From positions 1 to 11,282 of the forward strand of contig JAAENB010000848.1 of NCBI GenBank assembly GCA_024224995.1: a DNA stretch of 11,282 bases, written 5' to 3'. The stretch comes from a bacterium (GTDB lineage: Bacteria; Spirochaetota; UBA4802; UBA5550). The notes beneath the pieces were generated by a model. The model did no database searches and was not told the DNA's origin. It saw nothing but the letters and a program-made list of their open reading frames with translations. Positions 5,949 to 11,282 of the stretch are shown piece by piece. Position numbers and translations under genes: made by a program. Numbering within the stretch: the stretch's first letter is position 1; every line of letters begins with the position of its first letter.

Positions 5949-7568
5949 CTACTTTACAAATATAGAAGGGATTGGAAAAAGGCCGCAATATAAAGCTATT
6001 GCGTTGTAGCACATGGCTAACTTCTTTGCGATGTTTATCACCTTTTCTGTCTTGCCTAAAATGAACCCTGTTTTATCCAGGTTTTCCAAAAACTTTTTAA
6101 ATGTTCCCATAACCGGGGATTGATAAACTTCCTCTTGTGATTTTCCTTCAAGTTTCCCCAGGGACTCTTTTATTTCTTCAACTTCCCTGGCGGTTTCAGA
6201 CCAGTCTTCATGGAGGGCTTTGAATTGATCCAGGGTATCCAGGGTGGAGGATATTTTTTGATTTAATTCGAGAGAAACTTTTGTAATTATAGTCGGATTA
6301 TTTTCTTGGTGCATATGCACCTCTTTTGGACCTTCAATTCCTTTTTCTATTATATCCAGCATTCTGTCTATCCGGACATCTTTTGCCTTATTTGAAACAT
6401 TCAATGATTCTATTATATTTTTTTGGGTCTCAACATGAAGCCTGGCAATCCCTAATTGATTTTTTAACTCAATAACATCAGCAGGATTATCATAAAATTT
6501 TTCTACTGGAATGGCGTCTTTAAGGACAAGATTGTAATCATCAAGAGTCTTTTCGATAATCTCTTTTTTCCCTTCAAGACTCTCAATTATCATTGTTACC
6601 TTAAGCCCTTCCTGCTCAATTTTCACTTTAGCTTTCATGTCAGGGTGTTTTTTTCTTAATACAGTAGCGAAATAATTTAAAATAGAAACACCTGCTTGGT
6701 GGTACTCCGGGGGGAATTCTATTGAACGGGTTATTGAATTTTCGTCAAAGTCTGGATTTAAAATATACCAGGTATTTTGAAACCTTTTTCTTATCTCTTC
6801 TGGTATTTGCTCAGCCGTATTTTTGTCTATTTTTATATAATCAAATAAATCTATATTTCCCCATTCAACTTTATCAAGATCGACTTCACTGAGGTCGGTT
6901 ATACTGAGAACGGCTTTATTAAGATTGGCTTCCCTAAGGTCGGCTTTATTAAGATTGGCTTCCCTAAGGTCGGCTTTATTAAGATTGGCTTCCCTAAGGT
7001 CGGCTCCCATAAGGTAGCCTCCCATGAGGTTGACCTTCCCGAGGTTGGCTCTCAAAAGGTTGGCTCGCCAAAGGTTGGCTCGCAAAAGGTTGGCTTCACG
7101 GAGGTCGGCGCTCTTGAAGTCGGCGCTCTTGAGATCGGCTTCCCTGAGGTCGGCTTCCTTGAGGTCGGCTTCCCTGAGGTCGGCTCCCTTGAGGTCGGCT
7201 CCACTGAGTTTAGCTTCACAGAGGTCGGCTCCACTGAGGTTGGCTCCACTGAGTTTAGCTCCACTGAGGTCGGCTTCACAGAGGTCGGCCCCACTGAGTT
7301 TGGCTCCACGGAGGTAGGCGCCACGGAGGTCGGCTCCACGGAGGTTGGCTCCACTGAAATTGGCTCCTGTGAGATTGGCTTCTATGAGATTGGCTCCATT
7401 GAGTTTGGCTCCACTGAGGTCTGCTTCACGGAGGTCGGCTCCACTAAGGTCGGCTCCACTGAGGTCGGCTCTCTCTCCGCTCTTTCCACCTGATTCCGAC
7501 CATTCCTTATGCAGCTTTAATATATTATCAAGCTCGTCTTTGCTTATTTGCGTAATCTGATATCCCAT
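5949..7568 (-). CDS. Pentapeptide-repeat protein with a unique C-terminal half
   Basis: 539 residues. After a 33-residue lead ([19 protein letters not shown] style, common before such repeats) come about 42 consecutive pentapeptides of the A(D/N)LxX type at residues 34-243, unbroken, which should fold as a long right-handed quadrilateral beta-helix. The C-terminal half is not repetitive: an alpha/beta-looking domain (about 262-350, with [19 protein letters not shown]), a probable coiled coil (about 365-412), a helical region (430-480) and a hydrophobic end (515-539) that could be a membrane contact. I do not recognise this half. Pentapeptide-repeat proteins include DNA mimics protecting gyrase and many of unknown role; the extra domain makes a simple gyrase protector unlikely. 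No signal peptide is seen. The start has GGGGGTGAGGT directly before the ATG and a promoter 26 bp upstream. Its relation to the DUF4157 gene downstream (106-bp gap with its own promoter) is unclear. Confidence 0.9.
   Translation of the reverse strand: MGYQITQISKDELDNILKLHKEWSESGGKSGERADLSGADLSGADLREADLSGAKLNGANLIEANLTGANFSGANLRGADLRGAYLRGAKLSGADLCEADLSGAKLSGANLSGADLCEAKLSGADLKGADLREADLKEADLREADLKSADFKSADLREANLLRANLWRANLLRANLGKVNLMGGYLMGADLREANLNKADLREANLNKADLREANLNKAVLSITDLSEVDLDKVEWGNIDLFDYIKIDKNTAEQIPEEIRKRFQNTWYILNPDFDENSITRSIEFPPEYHQAGVSILNYFATVLRKKHPDMKAKVKIEQEGLKVTMIIESLEGKKEIIEKTLDDYNLVLKDAIPVEKFYDNPADVIELKNQLGIARLHVETQKNIIESLNVSNKAKDVRIDRMLDIIEKGIEGPKEVHMHQENNPTIITKVSLELNQKISSTLDTLDQFKALHEDWSETAREVEEIKESLGKLEGKSQEEVYQSPVMGTFKKFLENLDKTGFILGKTEKVINIAKKLAMCYNAIALYCGLFPIPSIFVK
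6911..7005. repeat. Three perfect tandem copies of a 30-bp unit inside the pentapeptide gene
   Basis: Units start at 6911, 6941 and 6971 and are identical over 30 bp, with 5 more matching bases at 7001-7005. Each encodes the decapeptide [10 protein letters not shown] (two pentapeptides; residues 189-218). Identity at every third-codon position shows recent duplication or slippage, unlike the rest of the repeat region, whose 15-bp units have diverged. Confidence 0.95.
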
Positions 7569-7593
7569 ACCTCACCCCCGTAATCTCTCTGGA

Positions 7594-7621
7594 ATACTAA
7601 AATACACTAAATAAATGTCAA
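7594..7621 (-). promoter_or_regulatory. Probable promoter of the pentapeptide-repeat gene
   Basis: On the minus strand a perfect -35 TTGACA (7616-7621), a 16-bp spacer and TAGTAT (7594-7599, four of six). Transcription would begin near 7587, leaving a leader of about 19 nt that includes the G-rich ribosome site. Confidence 0.5.
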
Positions 7622-7676
7622 GGAAAAATAACAAAATCTCTCCGGGGCTGCTTTACTCTACTAACAGCCTCTAAAA

Positions 7677-7844
7677 TTATCTTACATAATAATCAAAAGC
7701 GTTCTTCACAGCTTCAGTATACCCTCTAAGTATCTCTTCTATCTCCGATTTCTTTTCAGAACATATTTTTTTATATTCCTCATTTGAAATAGAATCAATT
7801 TTTTCAGCTTTAATTTCTTTATGTATCAATTCTTCTAACGTCAT
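7677..7844 (-). CDS. Small charged helical protein, 55 residues, unknown function
   Basis: ATG at 7842-7844 to TAA at 7677-7679. The product is rich in Glu and Lys and predicted almost wholly helical (MTLEELIHKEIKAEKID... ending GYTEAVKNAFDYYVR), with one cysteine at 28 and no membrane segment. A possible ribosome site AGAGG lies 11 nt before the ATG, somewhat far. I do not recognise it; by size and charge it could be an antitoxin-like or adaptor protein, but nothing specific supports that. It stands 108 bp upstream of the pentapeptide gene, which has its own promoter in that gap, so co-transcription is possible but not required. The sensible amino-acid composition is the main support. Confidence 0.5.
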   Translation of the reverse strand: MTLEELIHKEIKAEKIDSISNEEYKKICSEKKSEIEEILRGYTEAVKNAFDYYVR

Positions 7845-7901
7845 ATCTCAACAAACCTCTATTCATCGACCCCCAACCGCATTTCATCAACAAGCCTTCC
7901 T

Positions 7902-7935
7902 ATTCTAAACCCATCGAAATCGATGGGTTTAGAAT
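7902..7935. repeat. 34-bp perfect palindrome with 2-bp centre
   Basis: ATTCTAAACCCATCGA (7902-7917), AA, and its exact reverse complement (7920-7935). It lies 24 bp beyond the stop codon of the 73-residue gene and about 58 bp before the start of the 55-residue gene. Neither side shows a long T run, so it is not a classical intrinsic terminator; it could be an mRNA 3'-end hairpin, a binding site or a small mobile repeat. Confidence 0.85.
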
Positions 7936-7958
7936 TATTACTAACCTACAAATCCCCC

Positions 7959-8180
7959 TCACCGGATCTTCCCCAAAAACCGCCTCAAAGCCCTCATCTC
8001 ATACCCAAAAAGAAAGAGCTGGAAATTGTCCGGGGTTTCTTTTATATCTGAACGGTAAATTTCATCTCCTGCATCGGAGTCAAAAGGAAGATTAATTATG
8101 ATTTCTTTTAGTATGGCTTCAAGGGTCTCTTTTTCTGTTTCGTCAATGGTGACTGTTTTTTGATTGATTCCAGGTTGCAT
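7959..8180 (-). CDS. Small protein, 73 residues, unknown function
   Basis: ATG at 8178-8180 is chosen because AAGGAG lies 8 nt before it; the frame is open 23 codons further upstream, but that stretch is AT-rich and contains promoter-like TTGACA (8244-8249 on the minus strand). The protein is acidic in the middle (TIDETEKETLEAILKE, DSDAGDE) and basic at the end (MRALRRFLGKIR), with no signal peptide or membrane helix. I do not recognise a family. It is divergently arranged with the XRE regulator across a 236-bp intergenic region, so that regulator may control it. The palindrome at 7902-7935 follows its stop codon. Confidence 0.65.
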   Translation of the reverse strand: MQPGINQKTVTIDETEKETLEAILKEIIINLPFDSDAGDEIYRSDIKETPDNFQLFLFGYEMRALRRFLGKIR

Positions 8181-8330
8181 GGGGTTTCTCCTTAAAAAAA
8201 TATTTTTAACTTTATAAACACAGGTTAATTCAATAGTTGTTTTTGTCAATATTTATTTCTCAATTTATTATGTTTGACTAATAAAATATAGTGTTATACT
8301 AATACACATAAGGTGCGTGGACATTGCAGA

Positions 8331-8359
8331 TTGCTAAAAAATGGTTGATTGTATATAAA
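8331..8359 (+). promoter_or_regulatory. Candidate promoter of the XRE regulator gene
   Basis: TTGCTA (8331-8336), 17-bp spacer, TATAAA (8354-8359). A second candidate further up is TTGACT (8274-8279), 15-bp spacer, TATACT (8295-8300), which has a better -35 but a short spacer. The intergenic region 8181-8416 is very AT-rich, so neither is certain. Confidence 0.4.
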
Positions 8360-8370
8360 TAATGAGTAAT

Positions 8371-8387
8371 TTATGTCACACACATAA
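8371..8387. promoter_or_regulatory. Inverted repeat, candidate operator of the XRE regulator
   Basis: TTATGT (8371-8376), CACAC, ACATAA (8382-8387): a perfect 6-bp inverted repeat with a 5-bp centre, just downstream of the candidate -10 box and 30 bp before the regulator's ATG. Position and size suit autoregulation by an XRE dimer. Another smaller palindrome, TAGT-N5-ACTA, lies at 8289-8301 over the alternative -10 box. Confidence 0.4.
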
Positions 8388-8416
8388 TATTTTATAAGAA
8401 AATAGGCATAAGAAAA

Positions 8417-8776
8417 ATGAGCTTGGGTGAAAAAATAAAACTTCGCAGAACTAAGATGAACTGGACTCAAAAGGATCTGGCTGACCGTATTGACTCAGAC
8501 CAAACCCAGATAAGCGCATATGAAAGAGGAGACTCTATTCCTTCAACCAATGTGGTTATAAAATTATCGAAAACACTAAACGTTACCACGGACTACCTCT
8601 TATTCGACGACAACGAAGAAAGTGCCTTTGCCAACCTCAAAGACAAAGAGCTCCTAAAGCTCTTTGAAAAAATCGAACTCATCAACGAAGAAGATAAGCA
8701 AGCTCTGAAGCAGATAATCGAAATTACGATTATAAAGAATCAATTACAGTCGGTCGCGAAGACGAAAATTATTTAG
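8417..8776 (+). CDS. XRE-family helix-turn-helix transcriptional regulator
   Basis: 119 residues. The N-terminal HTH domain (about 5-61) follows the Cro/C1 pattern: LRRTKMNWTQKDLADRI, then DQTQISAYERGDSIPS with the recognition helix around 28-36, then VVIKLSKTLNVTTDYLL. The C-terminal part (62-119) is acidic and helical, likely for dimerisation, and ends in a basic tail. Such regulators control small nearby operons, restriction-modification or phage functions. The start at 8417 places the HTH at the usual position; the ribosome site is weak (AGG 12 nt before). The divergent 73-residue gene and the DUF559 gene downstream are the nearest possible targets. It should act as a DNA-binding dimer in the cytoplasm. 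Confidence 0.92.
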   Translation: MSLGEKIKLRRTKMNWTQKDLADRIDSDQTQISAYERGDSIPSTNVVIKLSKTLNVTTDYLLFDDNEESAFANLKDKELLKLFEKIELINEEDKQALKQIIEITIIKNQLQSVAKTKII

Positions 8777-8794
8777 ATGGGTTCTTTTTTGTTT

Positions 8795-8824
8795 GCCCCC
8801 TGATCCCCCTGAGGGGGCACGTGA
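8795..8824 (-). repeat. 30-bp GC-rich palindromic repeat, left copy (inverted)
   Basis: Contains GCCCCC, CCCCC and GGGGGC blocks followed by ACGTGA. Its reverse complement matches the copy at 9417-9446 at 29 of 30 positions. It lies between the XRE gene stop codon (8776) and the DUF559 gene. It can fold as CCCCC-TGA-GGGGG or as GCCCCC paired with the distal GGGGGC, and may also act as a terminator for the XRE gene. Confidence 0.9.
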
Positions 8825-8899
8825 TAAGGTTTTTTGTTGAGGAAGTCGGCTTGTTGTACTAATGGTCTTGTTTTGATCGCTTTCCTTATGGAGGTATAT

Positions 8900-9262
8900 A
8901 TGCATCCAGGAGTAAAAACTCCCCGGTATGTTGTTGAACTGGCAAGAGATATGCGAAAGAATCCAACTCCTGCTGAAAAAAAATTATGGGAAGCGTTAAA
9001 AGAAGGACAGATCGAAGGTTATAAATTCAGATCCCAGCATCCCATATTCAGATATATTTTAGATTTTTACTGTGATGAACGATCATTGGCTATTGAAGTT
9101 GACGGACCAATTCATGATAATACCATAGAGTACGACCAGGAAAAAGATAAATTCATAGCAGCTCTTGGCATTAGAACAATTCGCTTTAAAAATAAAGAAG
9201 TAGAAAATGATATCGACATGGTTATAAATAAAATTCGACAGGAACTGAAAACCACCACATAA
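8900..9262 (+). CDS. DUF559 protein, Vsr/PD-(D/E)XK endonuclease-like fold
   Basis: 120 residues, normal for this family. Hallmarks in order: ARDMRKNPTPAEKKLWEALK (15-34), YKFRSQHPI (41-49), LDFYCDE (54-60), AIEVDGPIH (64-72) and GIRTIRFKNKEV (90-101). Asp55, Glu66 and Asp68 match the expected metal-binding D...E-x-D pattern of the restriction-endonuclease-like fold. The biochemical role of DUF559 proteins is not established; a DNA nick or cut is the likely activity. ATG at 8900 is chosen because GGAGG (8890-8894) stands 5 nt before it; an ATG at 8888 and a longer open frame from 8834 are less suited. The gene is alone on a 0.65-kb stretch bracketed by inverted copies of a 30-bp palindromic repeat, one before and three after. 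There is no methyltransferase next to it. Confidence 0.92.
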   Translation: MHPGVKTPRYVVELARDMRKNPTPAEKKLWEALKEGQIEGYKFRSQHPIFRYILDFYCDERSLAIEVDGPIHDNTIEYDQEKDKFIAALGIRTIRFKNKEVENDIDMVINKIRQELKTTT

Positions 9263-9318
9263 AAAGGATCTCAAAGAACCACTAGATAACAATTTTCTTT
9301 ATAAAACAAACCCCTCCG

Positions 9319-9446
9319 ACGTGCCCCCTTTGGGGGATCAGGGGGCCGAAAGCAACAAACCCTTTTCACGTGCCCCCTTTGGGGGATCAGGGGGCCGACA
9401 ACAACAAGTGCCCCTTTCACGTGCCCCCTCTGGGGGATCAGGGGGC
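9319..9446 (+). repeat. Three direct copies of the 30-bp GC-rich palindromic repeat
   Basis: Copies occupy 9319-9346, 9366-9395 and 9417-9446, with periods of 49 and 51 bp. Each has CACGTG (GACGTG in the first), CCCCC, a 3-nt TTT or TCT turn, GGGGG, ATCA and GGGGGC. Linkers share an AGCAACA or ACAACAA motif followed by a C- and T-rich tract. They lie between the convergent DUF559 and OmpA-like genes and are inverted relative to the copy at 8795-8824. Open frames through them spell repeats such as PPLGDQGA and are not genes. Confidence 0.93.
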
Positions 9447-9461
9447 AAACAGCAACAGGCC

Positions 9462-10931
9462 CTATCGCGAAACAATATTAATCTCCACCCGCCGATTCTT
9501 CCCGGGCTCCCCATCTTTCAACGGAATAGAAAACCCATACCCTTTCGCCTTAAGCCGCGCCGCGGCAATCCCTTTTTTAACGAGAAACGCAAAAACAGAC
9601 CGAGCCCGTTTTTGTGACAGCTTCATGTTCGAATCTTTCGAGCCCACGGAATCCGTATGCCCGCCAATCTCGATAGCGATCCCGGGATTCTGTTTCATAA
9701 AGGAAACAAGCCGCGTCAGTTCGTATTTTGATTCCGGCAAAATACCGGCACTGTTAAAAGAAAAATAAAGATTATTCAGTATGATAGTTGCCCCTGAAGA
9801 GATAGGCTCAAGCCCGATATCCCGGGTAATGGTATTGAATTTTTTAAGACTCTTAAGATCGAACCTGGAAGAATAAAAGGTATACCCTTTACTGCTAACG
9901 GAAACATCATAGACCGTCCCTTTATTTAAGATAATATGATAAGAGCCGTCTTTTTTATTACTCCAGATAACATGGGAAATATCTCTTTTAACATCAGTGA
10001 TAGTAATTTCGGAGTATAGAAGTTTGCCCGAGTCTTTTTTGTCGGAAACCGTACCTGAAACGGAAACAACAGAAGCATGCTGTAATTCTCTGGGAATAGG
10101 AACGGTTTCAATGCGGAAAATTTTTCCGTCTTTAGACGTGGGCCTGGAATAGTACATGATATCGCCGGAAGCGGGAATAGAGGCGATACGGTCATCAAAG
10201 GGGGTGTTAATTTTGGAGCCAAGATTAACGGGTTTGCTCCAGCGTCCCAGGCTGTTCCGTTCCGATTTATACAGGTCATACCCGCCGAAGCCGCCTTTCC
10301 TGGAGGAACTGAAAACAAGGGTTTTGCCGTCGGCAAGGATAACAGGCCCGAACTCGGAATTTTTAGTATTAACCGGGTAAGGGAGCCGAACCGGTGTAGA
10401 CCAATTCTTGCCTCGTTTGACAGAACTGAAAATACAAAACTTATCGTCTTTATAGCCTTCTTTGTCGCTGCATTCCCGGACAAAATAGAGCGTTTTCCCG
10501 TTGGGAGAAAGAGAGGCAAAACCTTCATAACCGGAGGTGTTAACAGGCGGCCCCAGTGGAACAGGAGGTCCCCAGACCAATTGCGTCCGCTCGGATATCC
10601 AGATATCAACATTATTGGTTTTCCCGTCCCGGTACGCAGTAAGGAGCAGGTTATTCTGATCGTAGGTGATAAAAGGACCGGCAGTACTGAGGTTCGAGTT
10701 GGCAAAAAGGAGCGGAAAGGGCAGAGACCACCCAAGGGGGGTCTTGTATTTAATATAGACCTTAAACTGTTTCGCGGAATCCCTGTTGGATTGATAAATG
10801 AGCATATTACCATCGGGCGAGATAGTAGGGCTATGCTCGGAATAGTTAACATTGCGGGCACAGGAGACCAGCAAAAGCAGCAGACCCGTGCAAATGATTA
10901 TCGGACAAATTGTTGATAGAATCCTTTTCAT
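9462..10931 (-). CDS. PD40 / carboxypeptidase-regulatory-like / OmpA-domain lipoprotein
   Basis: 489 residues. A signal peptide ends in lipobox L-V-S-C with Cys24, so the protein is lipid-anchored, probably in the outer membrane. Residues 32-278 hold PD40 (WD40-like) beta-propeller blades, e.g. SPTISPDGNMLIYQSNRD (34-51), ASLSPNGKTLYFVRE (139-153), ADGKTLVFSSSRKGGFGGYD (200-219). Residues 289-373 resemble a carboxypeptidase regulatory-like beta-sandwich (VSVSGTVSDKK...SYHIILNKGTVYDVSVSSKGY). Residues 385-487 are an OmpA C-terminal domain: SFNSAGILPESKYEL, IGGHTDSVG (422-430), LSQKRARSV (438-446) and the end NRRVEINI (479-486); Asp427 and Arg442 have the spacing of the diaminopimelate-binding pair. 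It likely links envelope and peptidoglycan; the propeller may bind a partner. The start has GGGGAGA 7 nt before the ATG. No neighbouring gene on its strand lies in the window, so the partner is unknown. Confidence 0.95.
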   Translation of the reverse strand: MKRILSTICPIIICTGLLLLLVSCARNVNYSEHSPTISPDGNMLIYQSNRDSAKQFKVYIKYKTPLGWSLPFPLLFANSNLSTAGPFITYDQNNLLLTAYRDGKTNNVDIWISERTQLVWGPPVPLGPPVNTSGYEGFASLSPNGKTLYFVRECSDKEGYKDDKFCIFSSVKRGKNWSTPVRLPYPVNTKNSEFGPVILADGKTLVFSSSRKGGFGGYDLYKSERNSLGRWSKPVNLGSKINTPFDDRIASIPASGDIMYYSRPTSKDGKIFRIETVPIPRELQHASVVSVSGTVSDKKDSGKLLYSEITITDVKRDISHVIWSNKKDGSYHIILNKGTVYDVSVSSKGYTFYSSRFDLKSLKKFNTITRDIGLEPISSGATIILNNLYFSFNSAGILPESKYELTRLVSFMKQNPGIAIEIGGHTDSVGSKDSNMKLSQKRARSVFAFLVKKGIAAARLKAKGYGFSIPLKDGEPGKNRRVEINIVSR

Positions 10932-11112
10932 GAAATTCTCCCCTTAATATAGAAACTAAAATCAAACCGAACCTGTTTCCGGAGGATGTTGCCCGGAACC
11001 TGCAAAATCTCCTCTGAGAAAGAGTCTCAAGAAAAGAGTTCTTTCCCGGCAAAATTAACTAAGTGTCCAGGGAAATGCAGGTTTGTAAAGGATTTTTATT
11101 CGCAAAATATCA

Positions 11113-11141
11113 TTGACGGGGGATATTTCATTAGTTATATT
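11113..11141 (+). promoter_or_regulatory. Candidate sigma70-type promoter reading out of the window
   Basis: TTGACG (11113-11118), 17-bp spacer, TATATT (11136-11141); five of six matches in both boxes with ideal spacing. Transcription would start near 11148 and run through the inverted repeat at 11169-11197 towards a gene beyond the right edge. Confidence 0.5.
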
Positions 11142-11168
11142 AGAGATATTGGGAGTTATTTCGGACCA

Positions 11169-11197
11169 CGTAGGGGCACGGCGTGCCGTGCCCTACG
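11169..11197. repeat. REP-like GC-rich inverted repeat
   Basis: CGTAGGGGCACGGC and GCCGTGCCCTACG around a 2-nt GT centre, with one unpaired G in the left arm. The core GGCACGGC-GT-GCCGTGCC is perfect. Elements of the GTAGGGGCACGGC type are scattered as intergenic repeats in many bacterial genomes. It stands 21 bp downstream of the predicted transcription start of the outward promoter. Confidence 0.8.
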
Positions 11198-11282
11198 CGG
11201 GGAAAAAATACGGAAGAAACTGCGGTTACAATGGGCCAGTTCCATCGGGGATTTAGCATGGGGCTCTGCTCTGCTCCCGGGG

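Larger units (their letters stand above)
10932..11282. other. Non-coding stretch upstream of the OmpA-like gene
   Basis: I see no convincing gene in these 351 bp. It holds the ribosome site of the OmpA-like gene (GGGGAGA near 10939), a plus-strand promoter candidate at 11113-11141 and a REP-like inverted repeat at 11169-11197. A frame from ATG at 11231 is open to the window edge, but it has no ribosome site and only 17 codons. No clear promoter for the OmpA-like gene can be read; a short GAGA-N5-TCTC inverted repeat lies about 90 bp before its start. Confidence 0.6.

Noticed and set aside
7024..7354. Long repetitive frames on both strands across the pentapeptide region ([13 protein letters not shown] and [14 protein letters not shown])
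   Set aside because: They are by-products of the 15-bp repeat, which keeps stop codons out of other frames; no ribosome sites and unnatural composition.
8795..9446. CRISPR array
   Set aside because: Only three direct copies plus one inverted copy, linkers are short, similar to each other and low in complexity, and there are no cas genes.
9321..9768. Two plus-strand frames through the GC-rich repeats (PPLGDQGA repeats)
   Set aside because: They consist of the palindromic repeats and then antisense of the OmpA-like gene; no ribosome site and no conserved domain.
9926..10861. 311-codon frame on the minus strand overlapping the OmpA-like gene
   Set aside because: Shadow of the PD40/OmpA gene in another frame; no domain and no ribosome site, while the main frame has complete recognisable domains.
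11231..11282. Start of a plus-strand gene at the right edge
   Set aside because: Seventeen open codons without a ribosome site are not enough evidence.

Overview
The window reads as a Gram-negative (diderm) bacterial chromosome segment. Three genes begin with lipoprotein signal peptides, and one of these carries an OmpA-type peptidoglycan-binding domain. Genes use clear GGAGG-type Shine-Dalgarno sites and sigma70-like TTGACA/TATATT promoters. Intergenic DNA is AT-rich, while the acyl-CoA ligase gene is visibly richer in G/C at third codon positions than the island that follows it. Taxonomy cannot be fixed from this alone; the mix of loose lipoproteins, pentapeptide-repeat protein, DUF4157 protein and PD40/OmpA lipoprotein would fit a spirochaete-like or deltaproteobacterium-like genome (inference, low confidence).

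Layout. (1) 1-563, minus strand: the 5' part of a membrane-anchored protein and, just before it, a 48-residue protein. (2) 609-2771, plus strand: a class I long-chain fatty-acyl-CoA ligase with a promoter, an operator-like palindrome and a strong terminator. (3) 2782-7844, all minus strand: two consecutive small lipoprotein genes, a two-helix membrane protein, a DUF4157 (eCIS core domain) HExxH protein with an unrecognised C-terminal region, a long pentapeptide-repeat protein, and a 55-residue protein. Good promoters stand in front of the DUF4157 and pentapeptide genes, so this is at least two or three transcription units. (4) 7902-8776: a 34-bp palindrome, a 73-residue protein (minus) and a divergent XRE-family regulator (plus). 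(5) 8795-9446: a DUF559 endonuclease-fold gene bracketed by inverted copies of a 30-bp GC-rich palindromic repeat, one copy on the left and three on the right. (6) 9462-10931, minus: a PD40 / carboxypeptidase-regulatory-like / OmpA lipoprotein. (7) 10932-11282: no convincing gene, but an outward promoter and a REP-like inverted repeat.

How it may work together. The acyl-CoA ligase is a stand-alone metabolic gene. The 2782-5842 block looks like accessory DNA. A DUF4157 protein with a variable tail, followed 33 bp later by a two-helix membrane protein and then by two lipoproteins, has the shape of an exported effector with downstream protective or accessory proteins, but no contractile injection structural genes lie in the window, so this is an inference. 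The DUF559 gene and its flanking palindromes look like a compact cassette in which repeats and nuclease may travel together. These two are the best candidates for something not yet described.
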